A DNA stretch of 64,000 nt. Origin: Flavobacterium tagetis (GTDB lineage: Bacteria; Bacteroidota; Bacteroidia; Flavobacteriales; Flavobacteriaceae). Position 1 is the stretch's first letter; each line of letters opens with the position of its first letter. The stretch lies in assembly GCF_016735615.1 (NCBI RefSeq), contig NZ_JAERSF010000002.1, forward strand, positions 186,001 to 250,000, written 5' to 3'. A program made the translations under genes and the position numbers. Shown here in pieces: positions 52,196 through 61,271 of the stretch. The notes under the pieces are model-generated. The model was not told the DNA's origin. It searched no databases and saw nothing but the letters and a program-made list of their open reading frames with translations.

Positions 52196-53467
52196 TTATT
52201 TTGTTATTGTTTGTTTTCTATCTGGTCCAACCGATACAATTTTGATTGGTACTTCGATTTCTTTTTCAATAAACTCAATATATTCTTTTAGCTCAATTGG
52301 CAATTGATCGTAAGTTGTCAATCCAGTTAAATCTTGCTTCCATCCTTTGAACTCTTTGTAAACAGGGGTAACATTTTCTGGCTCAATGTTGTAAGGGAAG
52401 TGAGAAATGTTTTGTCCTTTGTAGTTGTACTCTGTACAAACTTTTAAAGTTTCAAAACCAGAAAGTACATCACCTTTCATCATCATTAACTGAGTAACTC
52501 CGTTAACTTGAACTGCATATTTTAAAGCAACAAGATCTAACCATCCGCAACGTCTTTGTCTTCCTGTTACAGAACCAAATTCGTTACCCACTTTTGCCAT
52601 TGTAGCACCAACTTCGTCAAAAAGTTCAGTTGGGAAAGGTCCGCTACCTACACGTGTAACATAAGCTTTGAAAATTCCGTACACTTCTTTGATTTTGTTA
52701 GGAGCAATTCCTAAACCTGTACAAGCTCCAGCAGCAGTAGTGTTTGATGAAGTTACGAAAGGATAAGTTCCGAAATCAACATCTAATAAAGATCCTTGAG
52801 CACCTTCGCAAAGAATAGATTTGCCTGCTTTTTGAGCTTGGTGCATATATTCTTCACTGTCAATAAAATCTAATTTTTTCAAATCTTCGATAGCTTCGAA
52901 GAATTCTTTTTCAAGTTCAGCTAAGTTGTATTGGATATTAACATCGTAGAAAGCAATCATAGCTTCGTGTTTGTCTGCCAAAGCTCTGTAACGCTCTTTA
53001 AAATCTTCTAATTCGATGTCACCAACACGTAAACCATTTCTACCTGTTTTGTCCATATAAGTTGGTCCAATTCCTTTAAGAGTAGAACCAATTTTAGCTT
53101 TACCTTTAGAAGCTTCAGAAGCTGCGTCTAATAAACGGTGCGTTGGTAAAATTAAATGCGCTTTTCTAGAAATGATTAATTTGCTTTTGATATCAAGGTT
53201 GAATTTCTCCAAACCTTCAATTTCTTTTTGAAAAACTACAGGATCAATTACAACACCATTTCCGATAACATTTACTGAGTTTTTATGAAAAATTCCAGAA
53301 GGGATTGTTCTAAGTACGTGTTTAATTCCGTCAAATTCTAAAGTATGTCCTGCATTTGGTCCTCCTTGAAAACGTGCAATAATATCATAATTTGAGGTAA
53401 GTACGTCTACAATTTTTCCTTTACCTTCATCTCCCCATTGTAATCCTAGTAATAAATCTACGGTCAT
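52196..53467 (-). CDS. purA: Adenylosuccinate synthetase
   Basis: PurA joins aspartate to IMP using GTP, the first step of AMP synthesis. The 423-residue protein has the P-loop-like WGDEGKGK, the catalytic HIS/ASP region GGPNAGHT, STLKGIGPTYMDK, FVTSSNTTAAGACTGLGI and RQRRCGWLDLVALK. All catalytic motifs are intact. It lies downstream of the Fur-family and rsh genes on the same strand. Confidence 0.98.
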   Translation of the reverse strand: MTVDLLLGLQWGDEGKGKIVDVLTSNYDIIARFQGGPNAGHTLEFDGIKHVLRTIPSGIFHKNSVNVIGNGVVIDPVVFQKEIEGLEKFNLDIKSKLIISRKAHLILPTHRLLDAASEASKGKAKIGSTLKGIGPTYMDKTGRNGLRVGDIELEDFKERYRALADKHEAMIAFYDVNIQYNLAELEKEFFEAIEDLKKLDFIDSEEYMHQAQKAGKSILCEGAQGSLLDVDFGTYPFVTSSNTTAAGACTGLGIAPNKIKEVYGIFKAYVTRVGSGPFPTELFDEVGATMAKVGNEFGSVTGRQRRCGWLDLVALKYAVQVNGVTQLMMMKGDVLSGFETLKVCTEYNYKGQNISHFPYNIEPENVTPVYKEFKGWKQDLTGLTTYDQLPIELKEYIEFIEKEIEVPIKIVSVGPDRKQTITK

Positions 53468-53564
53468 TCTGTTTTAATTTGCGTTGGGACAATCTAAGCT
53501 GTCCTACTGATTATGTAGTTAATTTTCTTTTTTTTTATTTTTTTGAAAAGTCTGATTTTACAGA

Positions 53565-54029
53565 CTATGAATTTGAATTCTGCTTTTTGTTTCCGTAGAA
53601 ATAAAGCGAATGATTTGTGATTTCAATATCAAAAATTTCTTCGATCGTTTTTTTGATGGTCTGAATTCTTGGATCACAAAATTCAATTACCTCACCCGAA
53701 TCAGTCATAATGATGTGATCATGCTGTTTATCAAAATATGATTTTTCGTAGTAAGCCTGATTTTGTCCAAATTGATGTTTTCTAACCAAAGCGCAGTCTA
53801 ACAATAACTCGATCGTGTTGTATAAAGTAGCTCTACTCACACGATAGTTCTTGTTTTTCATTTTGATGTATAGATTTTCTATATCAAAATGCTCCTCGCT
53901 ATCGTAAATTTCCTGAAGTATAGCATAACGCTCAGGAGTTTTGCGATGCCCTTTTTGTTCAAGATATAGTGTAAAAACATTTTTTACAATTTCTTGATTC
54001 TTAGTGTTGTCAGTTGAAATAAGTGTCAT
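53565..54029 (-). CDS. Fur-family transcriptional regulator
   Basis: The protein (154 residues from MTLISTDN) has a winged-helix domain ([40 protein letters not shown]) and a dimer domain with the metal-binding [17 protein letters not shown]. The pair of CxxC zinc motifs found in many Fur proteins is absent: the first is replaced by MTDS. Its metal (iron, zinc, manganese or peroxide sensing) is not clear. The frame extends to a TTG at 54038, but the ATG at 54029 is preferred. Confidence 0.9.
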   Translation of the reverse strand: MTLISTDNTKNQEIVKNVFTLYLEQKGHRKTPERYAILQEIYDSEEHFDIENLYIKMKNKNYRVSRATLYNTIELLLDCALVRKHQFGQNQAYYEKSYFDKQHDHIIMTDSGEVIEFCDPRIQTIKKTIEEIFDIEITNHSLYFYGNKKQNSNS

Positions 54030-54117
54030 ATCCGGCAAAGATAATTTTTTATTTTTAATGAATAAAAGTTTCGGGTTTAAAGTTTCGTTACAAAATTCTT
54101 ATAGTTTCCCTAAAAAG

Positions 54118-56340
54118 TTAGGTTCTGTACTCTCTCGTAACCTTATCGACCCCATCAATTTTCTTAATGGCGCTAATCATTTTTTTCAAAATCGTATTGT
54201 TTTTAACAATTACAGCAACTTGTCCGTGGAAAATTCCAGCATCGGTACTCAGCGAAATACTTTGAATATTTACGCTCATATTGTTTGAAATTACTTTTGT
54301 CAATTGGTTGGTAAGTCCTAAAACGTCCATTCCTGTAATATTGATAATGGCTTTAAATTCTTCTTGAGAAGAATCAATCCATTTGGCACTCATGATTCTG
54401 TAAGCATAATTAGACTGCATTCCGATTGCATTCGGACAATCTTTTTTATGTACTTTTATCCCTTCATTAATCGTAACGAAACCAAAAACATCGTCACCAG
54501 GAATTGGGTTGCAGCATTGTGAAAGTTTATAATCTAACTTGTCATGCTCGGTTCCAAAAACCAGCATGTCGTAATTACTGCTAATGACTGGTTTGTGAAT
54601 GTCTTCATCTGCAGTGTCTTTTGTTCGCTTAATTTTATTTTTGAAGAAATTGATAAACGAATTGCTTTTCTGCGCAGCATAATCTTTTAACTGCTGATTC
54701 TCAATCGCGCCAATTCCAACTCTATAAAATAAATCTAAACTTGTTTTTAATTTGAAGAAATTAACTAACTCATTTGTTACTTGTTCGTTGAACGTAACTT
54801 TTAAATGTTTTAATTTTCTAACAAGTAATTCTTTTCCTTCTTCTGCAATTTTTTTGGTGTTCTCATTAAGAACGTTTTTAATTTTATTTTTTGCTCTCGA
54901 AGTCGTTACGTAGTCCAGCCAGTTTACCGTTGGTTTTTGGTTTGGAGAAGTTATAACTTCAACCTGATCACCACTTTTTAATTCATGATTTAAAGGGACT
55001 AATCTTCCATTTACACGAGTTCCGCGGGTTTTGATTCCGATTTCTGAGTGAATGCTAAAAGCAAAATCCAAAGAAGTGGCGCCTTTTGGCAACGATTTGA
55101 TTTCTCCTTTTGGCGTAAAGACAAAGATTTCTTTAGAATATAAATTCATTTTAAAATCTTCAACAAAATCTACCGCGTTGGTTTCTGGATTTTCTAAGGC
55201 TTCGCGAAGAAGGTTTAGCCAAGTATCCAAGCCACTTTCTTCTGTAGCGCCGTTGTTTTTGTATTTATAATGTGCTGCGTAACCTTTTTCGGCGATTTCG
55301 TCCATACGTTCGCTTCGAACCTGTACTTCAACCCAGCGCCCTTTTGGTCCCATTACTGTAATGTGAAGCGCTTCGTAACCAGTTGATTTTGGTGATGAAA
55401 TCCAATCACGAAGACGACTTGGGCTAGGTCTGTAATGATCTGTTACGATTGAATATATTTTCCAAGCAATAAATTTTTCTTCGTGCGGATCTGCTTTATA
55501 GACAATCCTAAGAGCGAACTTGTCATAAACTTCATCAAAAGTTACGTTTTGAGCACGCATTTTTCTACGAATAGAATAAATTGATTTTGGACGTCCTTTG
55601 ATAATGTAATCTACACCTTCATTGTCTAAAGATTTTTTCAGAACGTCCGATATATCTTTGATGTATGCATCTTGCTCTTCTTTCGTTTCACGGATTTTAC
55701 TTACAATGTCATCATAAACAGCAGGTTCAGTATATTTTAAACCTAAATCCTCAAGTTTAGTTTTGATATTGTAAAGTCCCAAACGGTGGGCAAGGGGAGC
55801 ATAAATGTATAAAGTTTCAGATGCGATTTTGGTCTGTTTGTATTCCGCCATCGAGTCCATAGTTTGCATGTTGTGAAGGCGATCGGCTAATTTTATCAGA
55901 ATTACACGAACATCATCATTCAATGTAAGAATCATTTTTCTGAAATTCTCAGCCTGCATTGAAGCATTCAAATCTTTTTGAACCAAAGATATTTTGGTAA
56001 GTCCTTCAACTAGCTGAGCCACTTTGGGGTTAAACAAACGCTCAATATCTTCAACCGTCATTGGAGTATCTTCGACAACATCGTGCATTAAAGCCGCAGC
56101 GATAGAAGTCGCGCCCAGACCAATTTCTGAGGCAACAATTTTTGCAACTGCAATAGGATGAAAGATATAAGCTTCGCCAGATTTACGTCTCTGATCTTTG
56201 TGAGCATCAACGGCAACATCAAAAGCTTTTCTAATTAATTTCTTGTCAGTAGGGCTTAAAGTTTGGTAACTTATTCGAAGTAATTCCTTGTATTCCTGCG
56301 CAATAGCTTTGTTTTCTTTTTCTATATCTATTTCTGTCAT
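54118..56340 (-). CDS. RelA/SpoT homologue, bifunctional (p)ppGpp synthetase/hydrolase
   Basis: The 740-residue enzyme makes and degrades the alarmone (p)ppGpp. The HD hydrolase domain is intact (HPIAVAKIV, ALMHDVVED). The synthetase domain (about 230-340) has KFALRIVYK, IKGRPKSIYSIRRKM and YEALHITVMGPKGRWVEVQVR. A TGS domain (about 395-455) and a C-terminal ACT domain (about 665-735) follow. An RSH of this type is usually the main (p)ppGpp enzyme in Bacteroidota. The ATG at 56340 (MTEIDIEKE) is chosen over the longer frame at 56355. Confidence 0.96.
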   Translation of the reverse strand: MTEIDIEKENKAIAQEYKELLRISYQTLSPTDKKLIRKAFDVAVDAHKDQRRKSGEAYIFHPIAVAKIVASEIGLGATSIAAALMHDVVEDTPMTVEDIERLFNPKVAQLVEGLTKISLVQKDLNASMQAENFRKMILTLNDDVRVILIKLADRLHNMQTMDSMAEYKQTKIASETLYIYAPLAHRLGLYNIKTKLEDLGLKYTEPAVYDDIVSKIRETKEEQDAYIKDISDVLKKSLDNEGVDYIIKGRPKSIYSIRRKMRAQNVTFDEVYDKFALRIVYKADPHEEKFIAWKIYSIVTDHYRPSPSRLRDWISSPKSTGYEALHITVMGPKGRWVEVQVRSERMDEIAEKGYAAHYKYKNNGATEESGLDTWLNLLREALENPETNAVDFVEDFKMNLYSKEIFVFTPKGEIKSLPKGATSLDFAFSIHSEIGIKTRGTRVNGRLVPLNHELKSGDQVEVITSPNQKPTVNWLDYVTTSRAKNKIKNVLNENTKKIAEEGKELLVRKLKHLKVTFNEQVTNELVNFFKLKTSLDLFYRVGIGAIENQQLKDYAAQKSNSFINFFKNKIKRTKDTADEDIHKPVISSNYDMLVFGTEHDKLDYKLSQCCNPIPGDDVFGFVTINEGIKVHKKDCPNAIGMQSNYAYRIMSAKWIDSSQEEFKAIINITGMDVLGLTNQLTKVISNNMSVNIQSISLSTDAGIFHGQVAVIVKNNTILKKMISAIKKIDGVDKVTREYRT

Positions 56341-56400
56341 AACGGCATAGTTCAAGTACTAAAAATAAGAATTAGTTTGAACATACGCAAGGCTATATGA

Positions 56401-56530
56401 TTGTAGATTTTAGATATTAGATTTTAGATTTTTGCACACTAGAAATAAGACTTCAACTTCGCTCAGCCTGACATTGAAGTAGTTGTTTTTTTAATTAAAA
56501 ATTAAAGATTAAAAATTAAAAATTAAAACT
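56401..56530. repeat. Word-repeat block: TTAGATTTTAGAT, CTTCGCTCAGCCTGACA and ATTAAAAATTAAAGA words
   Basis: The gap between rsh and the methyltransferase gene holds three kinds of interspersed word. These are TAGATTTTAGAT/ATATTAGATTTT (56403-56432), CTTCAACTTCGCTCAGCCTGACA (56451-56473) and AATTAAAAATTAAAGATTAAAA (about 56493-56528). The second is the complement of a word at 60097-60121. Confidence 0.6.
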
Positions 56531-56575
56531 TGAAGACTTTTAATTTAAACCTCAGAACCTCAGAACCTTTTTTAA

Positions 56576-57364
56576 TCAGAACCCTCTTTGTCTTTTCGCT
56601 TCAAAAATTAAAATGGCAGCAGCAACAGAAACATTCATGCTGTCGATTTCTCCTTGCATTGGAATAATGATATTCTGCGTTGCTTCATCACGCCATTGCT
56701 GGGTTAAACCCGTTGCTTCTGTGCCTACAACCAAAGCGGTTGGAGTACTGAAATTTTGCGTATGATATGAAGTTGAATTTTGTAAAGTAGCACTGTAGAA
56801 ATTGATCTTTTTTTCTTTCAAAAAAGCAATAATTTCTTCCGATTTTCCAGTTGCAATTTGGTTGGTAAAAAGGCATCCAACACTCGAACGCACAATATTC
56901 GGGTTGTACAAATCGCTTTTTGGATTGGCAATTAAAACAGCATCTAAATTGGCTGCATCGGCTGTACGTAAAACAGCACCGATATTACCTGGTTTTTCTA
57001 AAGATTCGACAACTAAAATTAATGGATTATCAGATAATTTTAAATCAGATAATTTTAAAGATTTCGTTTTAGCAACAGCTAGAATTCCTTCTGTAGTATC
57101 GCGATACGCTAGCTTTTGATAAACTTCTTTTTTGATTTCGATAATCTGAAACGGATTCTGAATCAGTTTATTGATTTCTGATTCTGAAACTAATTCTGGT
57201 AAAAATAAAACAGTTTCGATTTCGTAACCGCCTTTTATAGCCAATGAAATTTCTCTTTGTCCTTCAATCAAAAATGTTCCAGTTTGTTTTCTAGCTTTGG
57301 CTTTTTCTTGAAGTAAAACCAAAGATTTTATATACGGATTTTGAACTGAAGTAATTTGTTTCAT
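56576..57364 (-). CDS. SpoU/TrmH-family RNA 2'-O-methyltransferase
   Basis: The 262-residue protein has an N-terminal RNA-binding domain (SVQNPYIKSLVLLQEKAKARKQ, FLIEGQREI) and a trefoil-knot SAM domain with the SpoU motifs VVESLEKPGNIGAVLRTADA, VVGTEATGL and IPMQGEIDSMNVSVAAAI. It modifies rRNA or tRNA; the exact target is unknown, and an RlmB/TrmH-like role is likely. A small in-frame duplication (KLSDLKLSDN) reflects a tandem DNA repeat near 57029-57058. Confidence 0.9.
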   Translation of the reverse strand: MKQITSVQNPYIKSLVLLQEKAKARKQTGTFLIEGQREISLAIKGGYEIETVLFLPELVSESEINKLIQNPFQIIEIKKEVYQKLAYRDTTEGILAVAKTKSLKLSDLKLSDNPLILVVESLEKPGNIGAVLRTADAANLDAVLIANPKSDLYNPNIVRSSVGCLFTNQIATGKSEEIIAFLKEKKINFYSATLQNSTSYHTQNFSTPTALVVGTEATGLTQQWRDEATQNIIIPMQGEIDSMNVSVAAAILIFEAKRQRGF

Positions 57365-57442
57365 TTTTTGATATGCTGAGTTTCTAAGGCGCTAAGGTAC
57401 TGAGAATTTTTTTAAAGATGCAAAGTGACAGAGCGACAAAGG

Positions 57443-57504
57443 TTTTATAGCCACGAATTCACGAATTCTATTTTTTAATAATTCGTGAATTCGTGGCTAT
57501 AAAA
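57443..57504. repeat. GCCACGAATTCACGAAT inverted repeat, 25-bp perfect arms
   Basis: Twenty-five bases at 57443-57467 are the exact reverse complement of 57480-57504, with a 12-base loop. It lies three bases after the alkaline-phosphatase-superfamily gene's stop and probably acts as its terminator. The words TTCTAAGGCGCTAAGGTACTGAG (57378-57400) lie on its other side. Confidence 0.7.
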
Positions 57505-57506
57505 AA

Positions 57507-58592
57507 CTATTTCTCGAAAACTTCTTTAATCTCTGTTTCAACAGGATGATCCGTTTTGAAATTATATCCCATAATTTTTGCTAAAGTTTGAGCAAACTGT
57601 TTTTGATATAATTGTGAGTTTGTTTTGATTTCGCCTTTTGGAGCAATTTCAGGTCCAATTGTGGCGAACCAAATTTCTGAAGCGCCTGGAACATCAGAAC
57701 CGTGATCGGTCCATTGTGCTTTTACTTTGTCACCGCGTCCGTGATCGACTGTTATGAAAAGAGTTGTTTTGTTTTTGTATTGCGGATCATTTTGAACAAA
57801 ATTCCAAATTTCCTGAATCCATTTATCGACTTGATTGGCTGCGTCCAAGTACGAACGATATTGTGCGTGATGTGCCCATTCATCGGTTTCACCGTATGCA
57901 ATATAAAGTACTTTTGGTTTTTTAGTTTTCAATTCATCTAAAGCTTGATAATGCGTAAAGACATCTAGGCATTCATCCATGTGAAATGGTTTATATGAAT
58001 TGTCACGCATTTCATTTAATAAATGCTGAGCTGCTGTGGGTTTGTTTCCGCCCACTTTATCAAATGCAGAAATTACAGGAAAACCGCTTCTTTCTTCATT
58101 TAAGATTCTGTCAAAAGCATCCCATGCACCAAATGCCGCAACTTTTCCTTTTAGTTTAGTCTGCTGATTAAAAAACTCCAGAACATTCACATTAGGATTG
58201 GCTTTATAGCTGTTTGAATTGACTTTTAAATCTACATTTCCAGTCATAATTTCGCTATAACCAGGATAACTAAACCAATACGGATTGGCAACATCGACAT
58301 TGTTTCCTAAATCTCGATTTCCGTAAATTTGGCCTTTTGTAGCAATTTCCGACCAGAAAAAAGGCATGAGCTTTTTACGTGCTTCTTTGATATCAGAATC
58401 ACTATATTTTTTATAAATATAAGCACTGTCTCCTTGATTGAATTTTTTATCATTGGCAATCGCAGGATCAATGCCTTTAAAAACTTCCTGCCACCTAAAA
58501 CCATCTGTAGTAATGATAATGATATTTTCTGTTTTTTGGGCTCGAGATTGAATGCTTAGTAAAAGGAACAGAACTAGGATTGCTTTTTTCAT
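57507..58592 (-). CDS. Alkaline-phosphatase-superfamily exported enzyme
   Basis: The 361-residue protein has a signal peptide (SIQSRAQ) and the two-metal site of the alkaline phosphatase superfamily. The site is the first Asp in IIITTDGFRW, the PGYSEIMTG segment with a Ser/Tyr in the nucleophile region, ETDEWAHHAQY, and the closing TVDHGRGDK and WTDHGSDVPG. It could be a phosphodiesterase, phosphonoacetate hydrolase-like or related enzyme; the substrate is not evident. It is exported to the periplasm. Confidence 0.82.
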   Translation of the reverse strand: MKKAILVLFLLLSIQSRAQKTENIIIITTDGFRWQEVFKGIDPAIANDKKFNQGDSAYIYKKYSDSDIKEARKKLMPFFWSEIATKGQIYGNRDLGNNVDVANPYWFSYPGYSEIMTGNVDLKVNSNSYKANPNVNVLEFFNQQTKLKGKVAAFGAWDAFDRILNEERSGFPVISAFDKVGGNKPTAAQHLLNEMRDNSYKPFHMDECLDVFTHYQALDELKTKKPKVLYIAYGETDEWAHHAQYRSYLDAANQVDKWIQEIWNFVQNDPQYKNKTTLFITVDHGRGDKVKAQWTDHGSDVPGASEIWFATIGPEIAPKGEIKTNSQLYQKQFAQTLAKIMGYNFKTDHPVETEIKEVFEK

Positions 58593-58709
58593 TTTCTATC
58601 TGTTTTATGTTGTTATATTCAGATTATTTTCTTTCAAAACTAATTTAATAAAAGAGATAATAGTAAAGCCCATCTTTAAAATAACCATAAGTTAACAGAT
58701 TAAAGACGT

Positions 58710-60041
58710 CTATAAAATCCCTCTAGACTTAATCTCCAAATATTTATTGATAGCATCTAAAGTCAGGTTTTCAGGCTGCGTGAGAACCGAATGGATTCCG
58801 TATTTCTTCAATTCGTTTACAATTAATCGTTTTTCGAACATGAATTTTTCGGCAATTACTTTGTCGTAAACTTCTTGAATTGTGGTTGTTTTTTTATTGA
58901 TGATGGAATTCAATTCTGTGTTTTGAAAGAAAACCACAACCAATAAATGGCTTTTGGCAATTCCTTTTAAATATGGCAATTGACGATTTAAACCATCCAT
59001 TGTTTCAAAATTGGTATATAGAATGATCAAACTTCTCTGATTGATATTTTTTTTAATGTCAACATACAATCGGCTGTAATCACTTTCGAAGAAATCTGTT
59101 TTTACGTTGTATAACGTTTCAAGGATTTTCTGCATCTGCGAACCTCTTCTTTCGGCAAAAACTCGATTTTCTACTTTTTTAGAAAAAGAAAAAAGACCTG
59201 CCTTGTCTTGTTTTTTCAAAATGACATTCGATAGAACCAAGGAAGAATTAATGGCGTAATCCAATAAACTTAATCCGTCAAAAGGCATTTGCATGACGCG
59301 ACCTTTATCGATTGCCATATAAACCGATTGCGATTTTTCGTCCTGAAACTGATTCACCATCAACGAGTTTCTTTTTGCAGTTGCTTTCCAGTTTAGCGTT
59401 CTTAAATCGTCGCCTTGAACATATTCTTTAATCTGCTCAAACTCCATTGTGTGGCCAATTCGGCGTATTTTTTTGATTCCGTATTGAAATAAATTGTTTG
59501 AAAAAGCAATCAGATCGTATTTTCTTAATTGAATGTAAGAAGGATAGGTCGGAACCATTTGATTATTATCAAAAGAAAATCTTCTAGAAATAAGTCTTAA
59601 AGGCGAAGAAACGTAAATATTTAAAGAACCGAAATGGTATTCTCCACGTTCTGTTGGACGAAGATCGTAACCAATTTCTTTTTGCGTGGCCGCTTTTATT
59701 GTTTTTTTTATTTTGAAGTCGCGAATCTGAAATTGAAACGGAATTTCATCAATAATCTTAGCCGAAATAGGAAAAGTATAATGATTTTTAAGATTAATTT
59801 TAATTGGATTTAAATCTCCGTTTGATAATTTTTCAGGCGTAATTCTTTCTGCTTCAAGTCCTGTTCTGGATAGATATAAAAGTAAAATGTCAAGTCCTAA
59901 AAAAGTAACCAAACCTAAAACCAATAACCAAACCGCATTATACATATTCGGAAAAATAAAGGCACAGATAAACAATCCTATAATGCCTATTAGCACATAG
60001 AAAAAGAAATTGTTCAGATATAAACTTTTTATGAATTTCAT
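58710..60041 (-). CDS. DUF58-domain membrane protein
   Basis: The 443-residue protein has two N-terminal membrane helices (about 12-50) and a C-terminal domain with the DUF58 motif RTLNWKATAKRNSLMVNQF near residue 220, followed by a von-Willebrand-like fold with DYAINSSLVLSNVI. DUF58 proteins are encoded next to MoxR ATPases and probably act as MoxR substrates or adaptors in the envelope. It lies downstream of moxR on the same strand. Confidence 0.88.
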   Translation of the reverse strand: MKFIKSLYLNNFFFYVLIGIIGLFICAFIFPNMYNAVWLLVLGLVTFLGLDILLLYLSRTGLEAERITPEKLSNGDLNPIKINLKNHYTFPISAKIIDEIPFQFQIRDFKIKKTIKAATQKEIGYDLRPTERGEYHFGSLNIYVSSPLRLISRRFSFDNNQMVPTYPSYIQLRKYDLIAFSNNLFQYGIKKIRRIGHTMEFEQIKEYVQGDDLRTLNWKATAKRNSLMVNQFQDEKSQSVYMAIDKGRVMQMPFDGLSLLDYAINSSLVLSNVILKKQDKAGLFSFSKKVENRVFAERRGSQMQKILETLYNVKTDFFESDYSRLYVDIKKNINQRSLIILYTNFETMDGLNRQLPYLKGIAKSHLLVVVFFQNTELNSIINKKTTTIQEVYDKVIAEKFMFEKRLIVNELKKYGIHSVLTQPENLTLDAINKYLEIKSRGIL

Positions 60042-60045
60042 TTTT

Positions 60046-60130
60046 TTGTTTCAAGTTTCAAGTTTCAGGTTTCAGGTTTCAAGTTTTGTCTCTGTTTGTC
60101 AGGCTGAGCGAAGTCGAAGCCCTTTATACG
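60046..60130. repeat. Word-repeat block: TTTCAGG tandem and TGTCAGGCTGAGCGAAGTCGAAGCC
   Basis: Between the DUF58 and MoxR genes are four to five tandem copies of GTTTCA(A/G) words (60050-60083). These are followed by TGTCAGGCTGAGCGAAGTCGAAGCC (60097-60121, quoted here as one word family in two parts). The second word is the complement of 56451-56473. It is a widely found Bacteroidota repeat. Confidence 0.6.
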
Positions 60131-60218
60131 ATTATATTTCGCTCGGGAAACAAGTGTTGTTTGCAAGTTTTTCAGTTTCAGAATAACTGTAAACTAAGAC
60201 TGCGACTGAAAACTTAAA

Positions 60219-61232
60219 TTATCTCGGAATTTCTACTGTTTCAATAATCTGTTTAATGATTTCAGAGCTTGTAATTCCTTCCATTTCACGTTCTGGCGCA
60301 ACAATTACACGGTGCTGTAAAACTGGAATTGCCGCTTCTTTAATATCCTCAGGCGTAACGAAATCGCGTCCGCGTATTGCAGCAAAACCTTTTGAGGCGT
60401 TCAAAATAGCGATCGAAGCACGAGGCGATGCTCCTAAATATAAAAAGGCATTTTCGCGTGTATTTACTACAATTCGGGCAATGTATTCAAGTAAATTTTG
60501 TTCTACTCTAATTTGTTTTACCAAAGCTTGATATCCTTTGATTTCTTCAGCAGAAAGAATCGTTTTGATGGCATCTAGTTTTCCGTGATCTTGTAAAGAA
60601 TGTTCCCTTTGTATAATTAAAATTTCCTCGTTCAGTTTTGGATAATCAATCGTAATTTTAAAAAGAAAACGGTCCAATTGCGCTTCAGGCAAACGATAAG
60701 TTCCTTCCTGCTCTATGGGGTTCTGAGTTGCAATAACCAAAAATGGAGCTTCTAATTGATAAGCAGAACCGTCAATAGTAATCTGGCGTTCTTCCATTAC
60801 TTCAAAAAGAGCAGCTTGTGTTTTTGCTGGAGCACGGTTGATTTCATCAATTAAAATCAAATTAGAAAAAATTGGCCCTTTTTTAAACTCAAATTCTGAA
60901 TTTTTCAGATTGAAAATAGAAGTTCCTAAAATATCAGAAGGCATTAAATCGGGAGTAAACTGAATTCTGCTGAAACCGATATTTAAAGTTTTAGCCAATA
61001 ATTTAGCCGTGATTGTTTTGGCAACTCCGGGAACACCTTCTAAAAGTACGTGACCATTTGATAAAATAGCAACCAAAAGCTGATCTACCATTTTGTGCTG
61101 TCCCACAATTACGGTTTCAATCTCTTTTTTGATTGTGTTTACGTGATCTAAAAGTGGTCCTAAATTGATTCTCGTTTCAAAATTCACATTTTCATTTGTG
61201 ATTTCGTTTGATGTTGTATTGATATCGTCCAT
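60219..61232 (-). CDS. MoxR-family AAA+ ATPase
   Basis: The 337-residue ATPase has Walker A in LEGVPGVAKTITAK, Walker B LILIDEINRAPAK, the sensor region ATQNPIEQEGTY and the arginine-finger and lid sequence LGASPRASIAIL. MoxR proteins help metal or cofactor insertion and folding of von-Willebrand-domain proteins; here the DUF58 protein next to it is a natural client. It is cytoplasmic and part of a membrane-system operon. Confidence 0.94.
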   Translation of the reverse strand: MDDINTTSNEITNENVNFETRINLGPLLDHVNTIKKEIETVIVGQHKMVDQLLVAILSNGHVLLEGVPGVAKTITAKLLAKTLNIGFSRIQFTPDLMPSDILGTSIFNLKNSEFEFKKGPIFSNLILIDEINRAPAKTQAALFEVMEERQITIDGSAYQLEAPFLVIATQNPIEQEGTYRLPEAQLDRFLFKITIDYPKLNEEILIIQREHSLQDHGKLDAIKTILSAEEIKGYQALVKQIRVEQNLLEYIARIVVNTRENAFLYLGASPRASIAILNASKGFAAIRGRDFVTPEDIKEAAIPVLQHRVIVAPEREMEGITSSEIIKQIIETVEIPR

Positions 61233-61271
61233 AATTTGGTCTATTTTTCTTTTTAAATTTCGTTTAGAATT

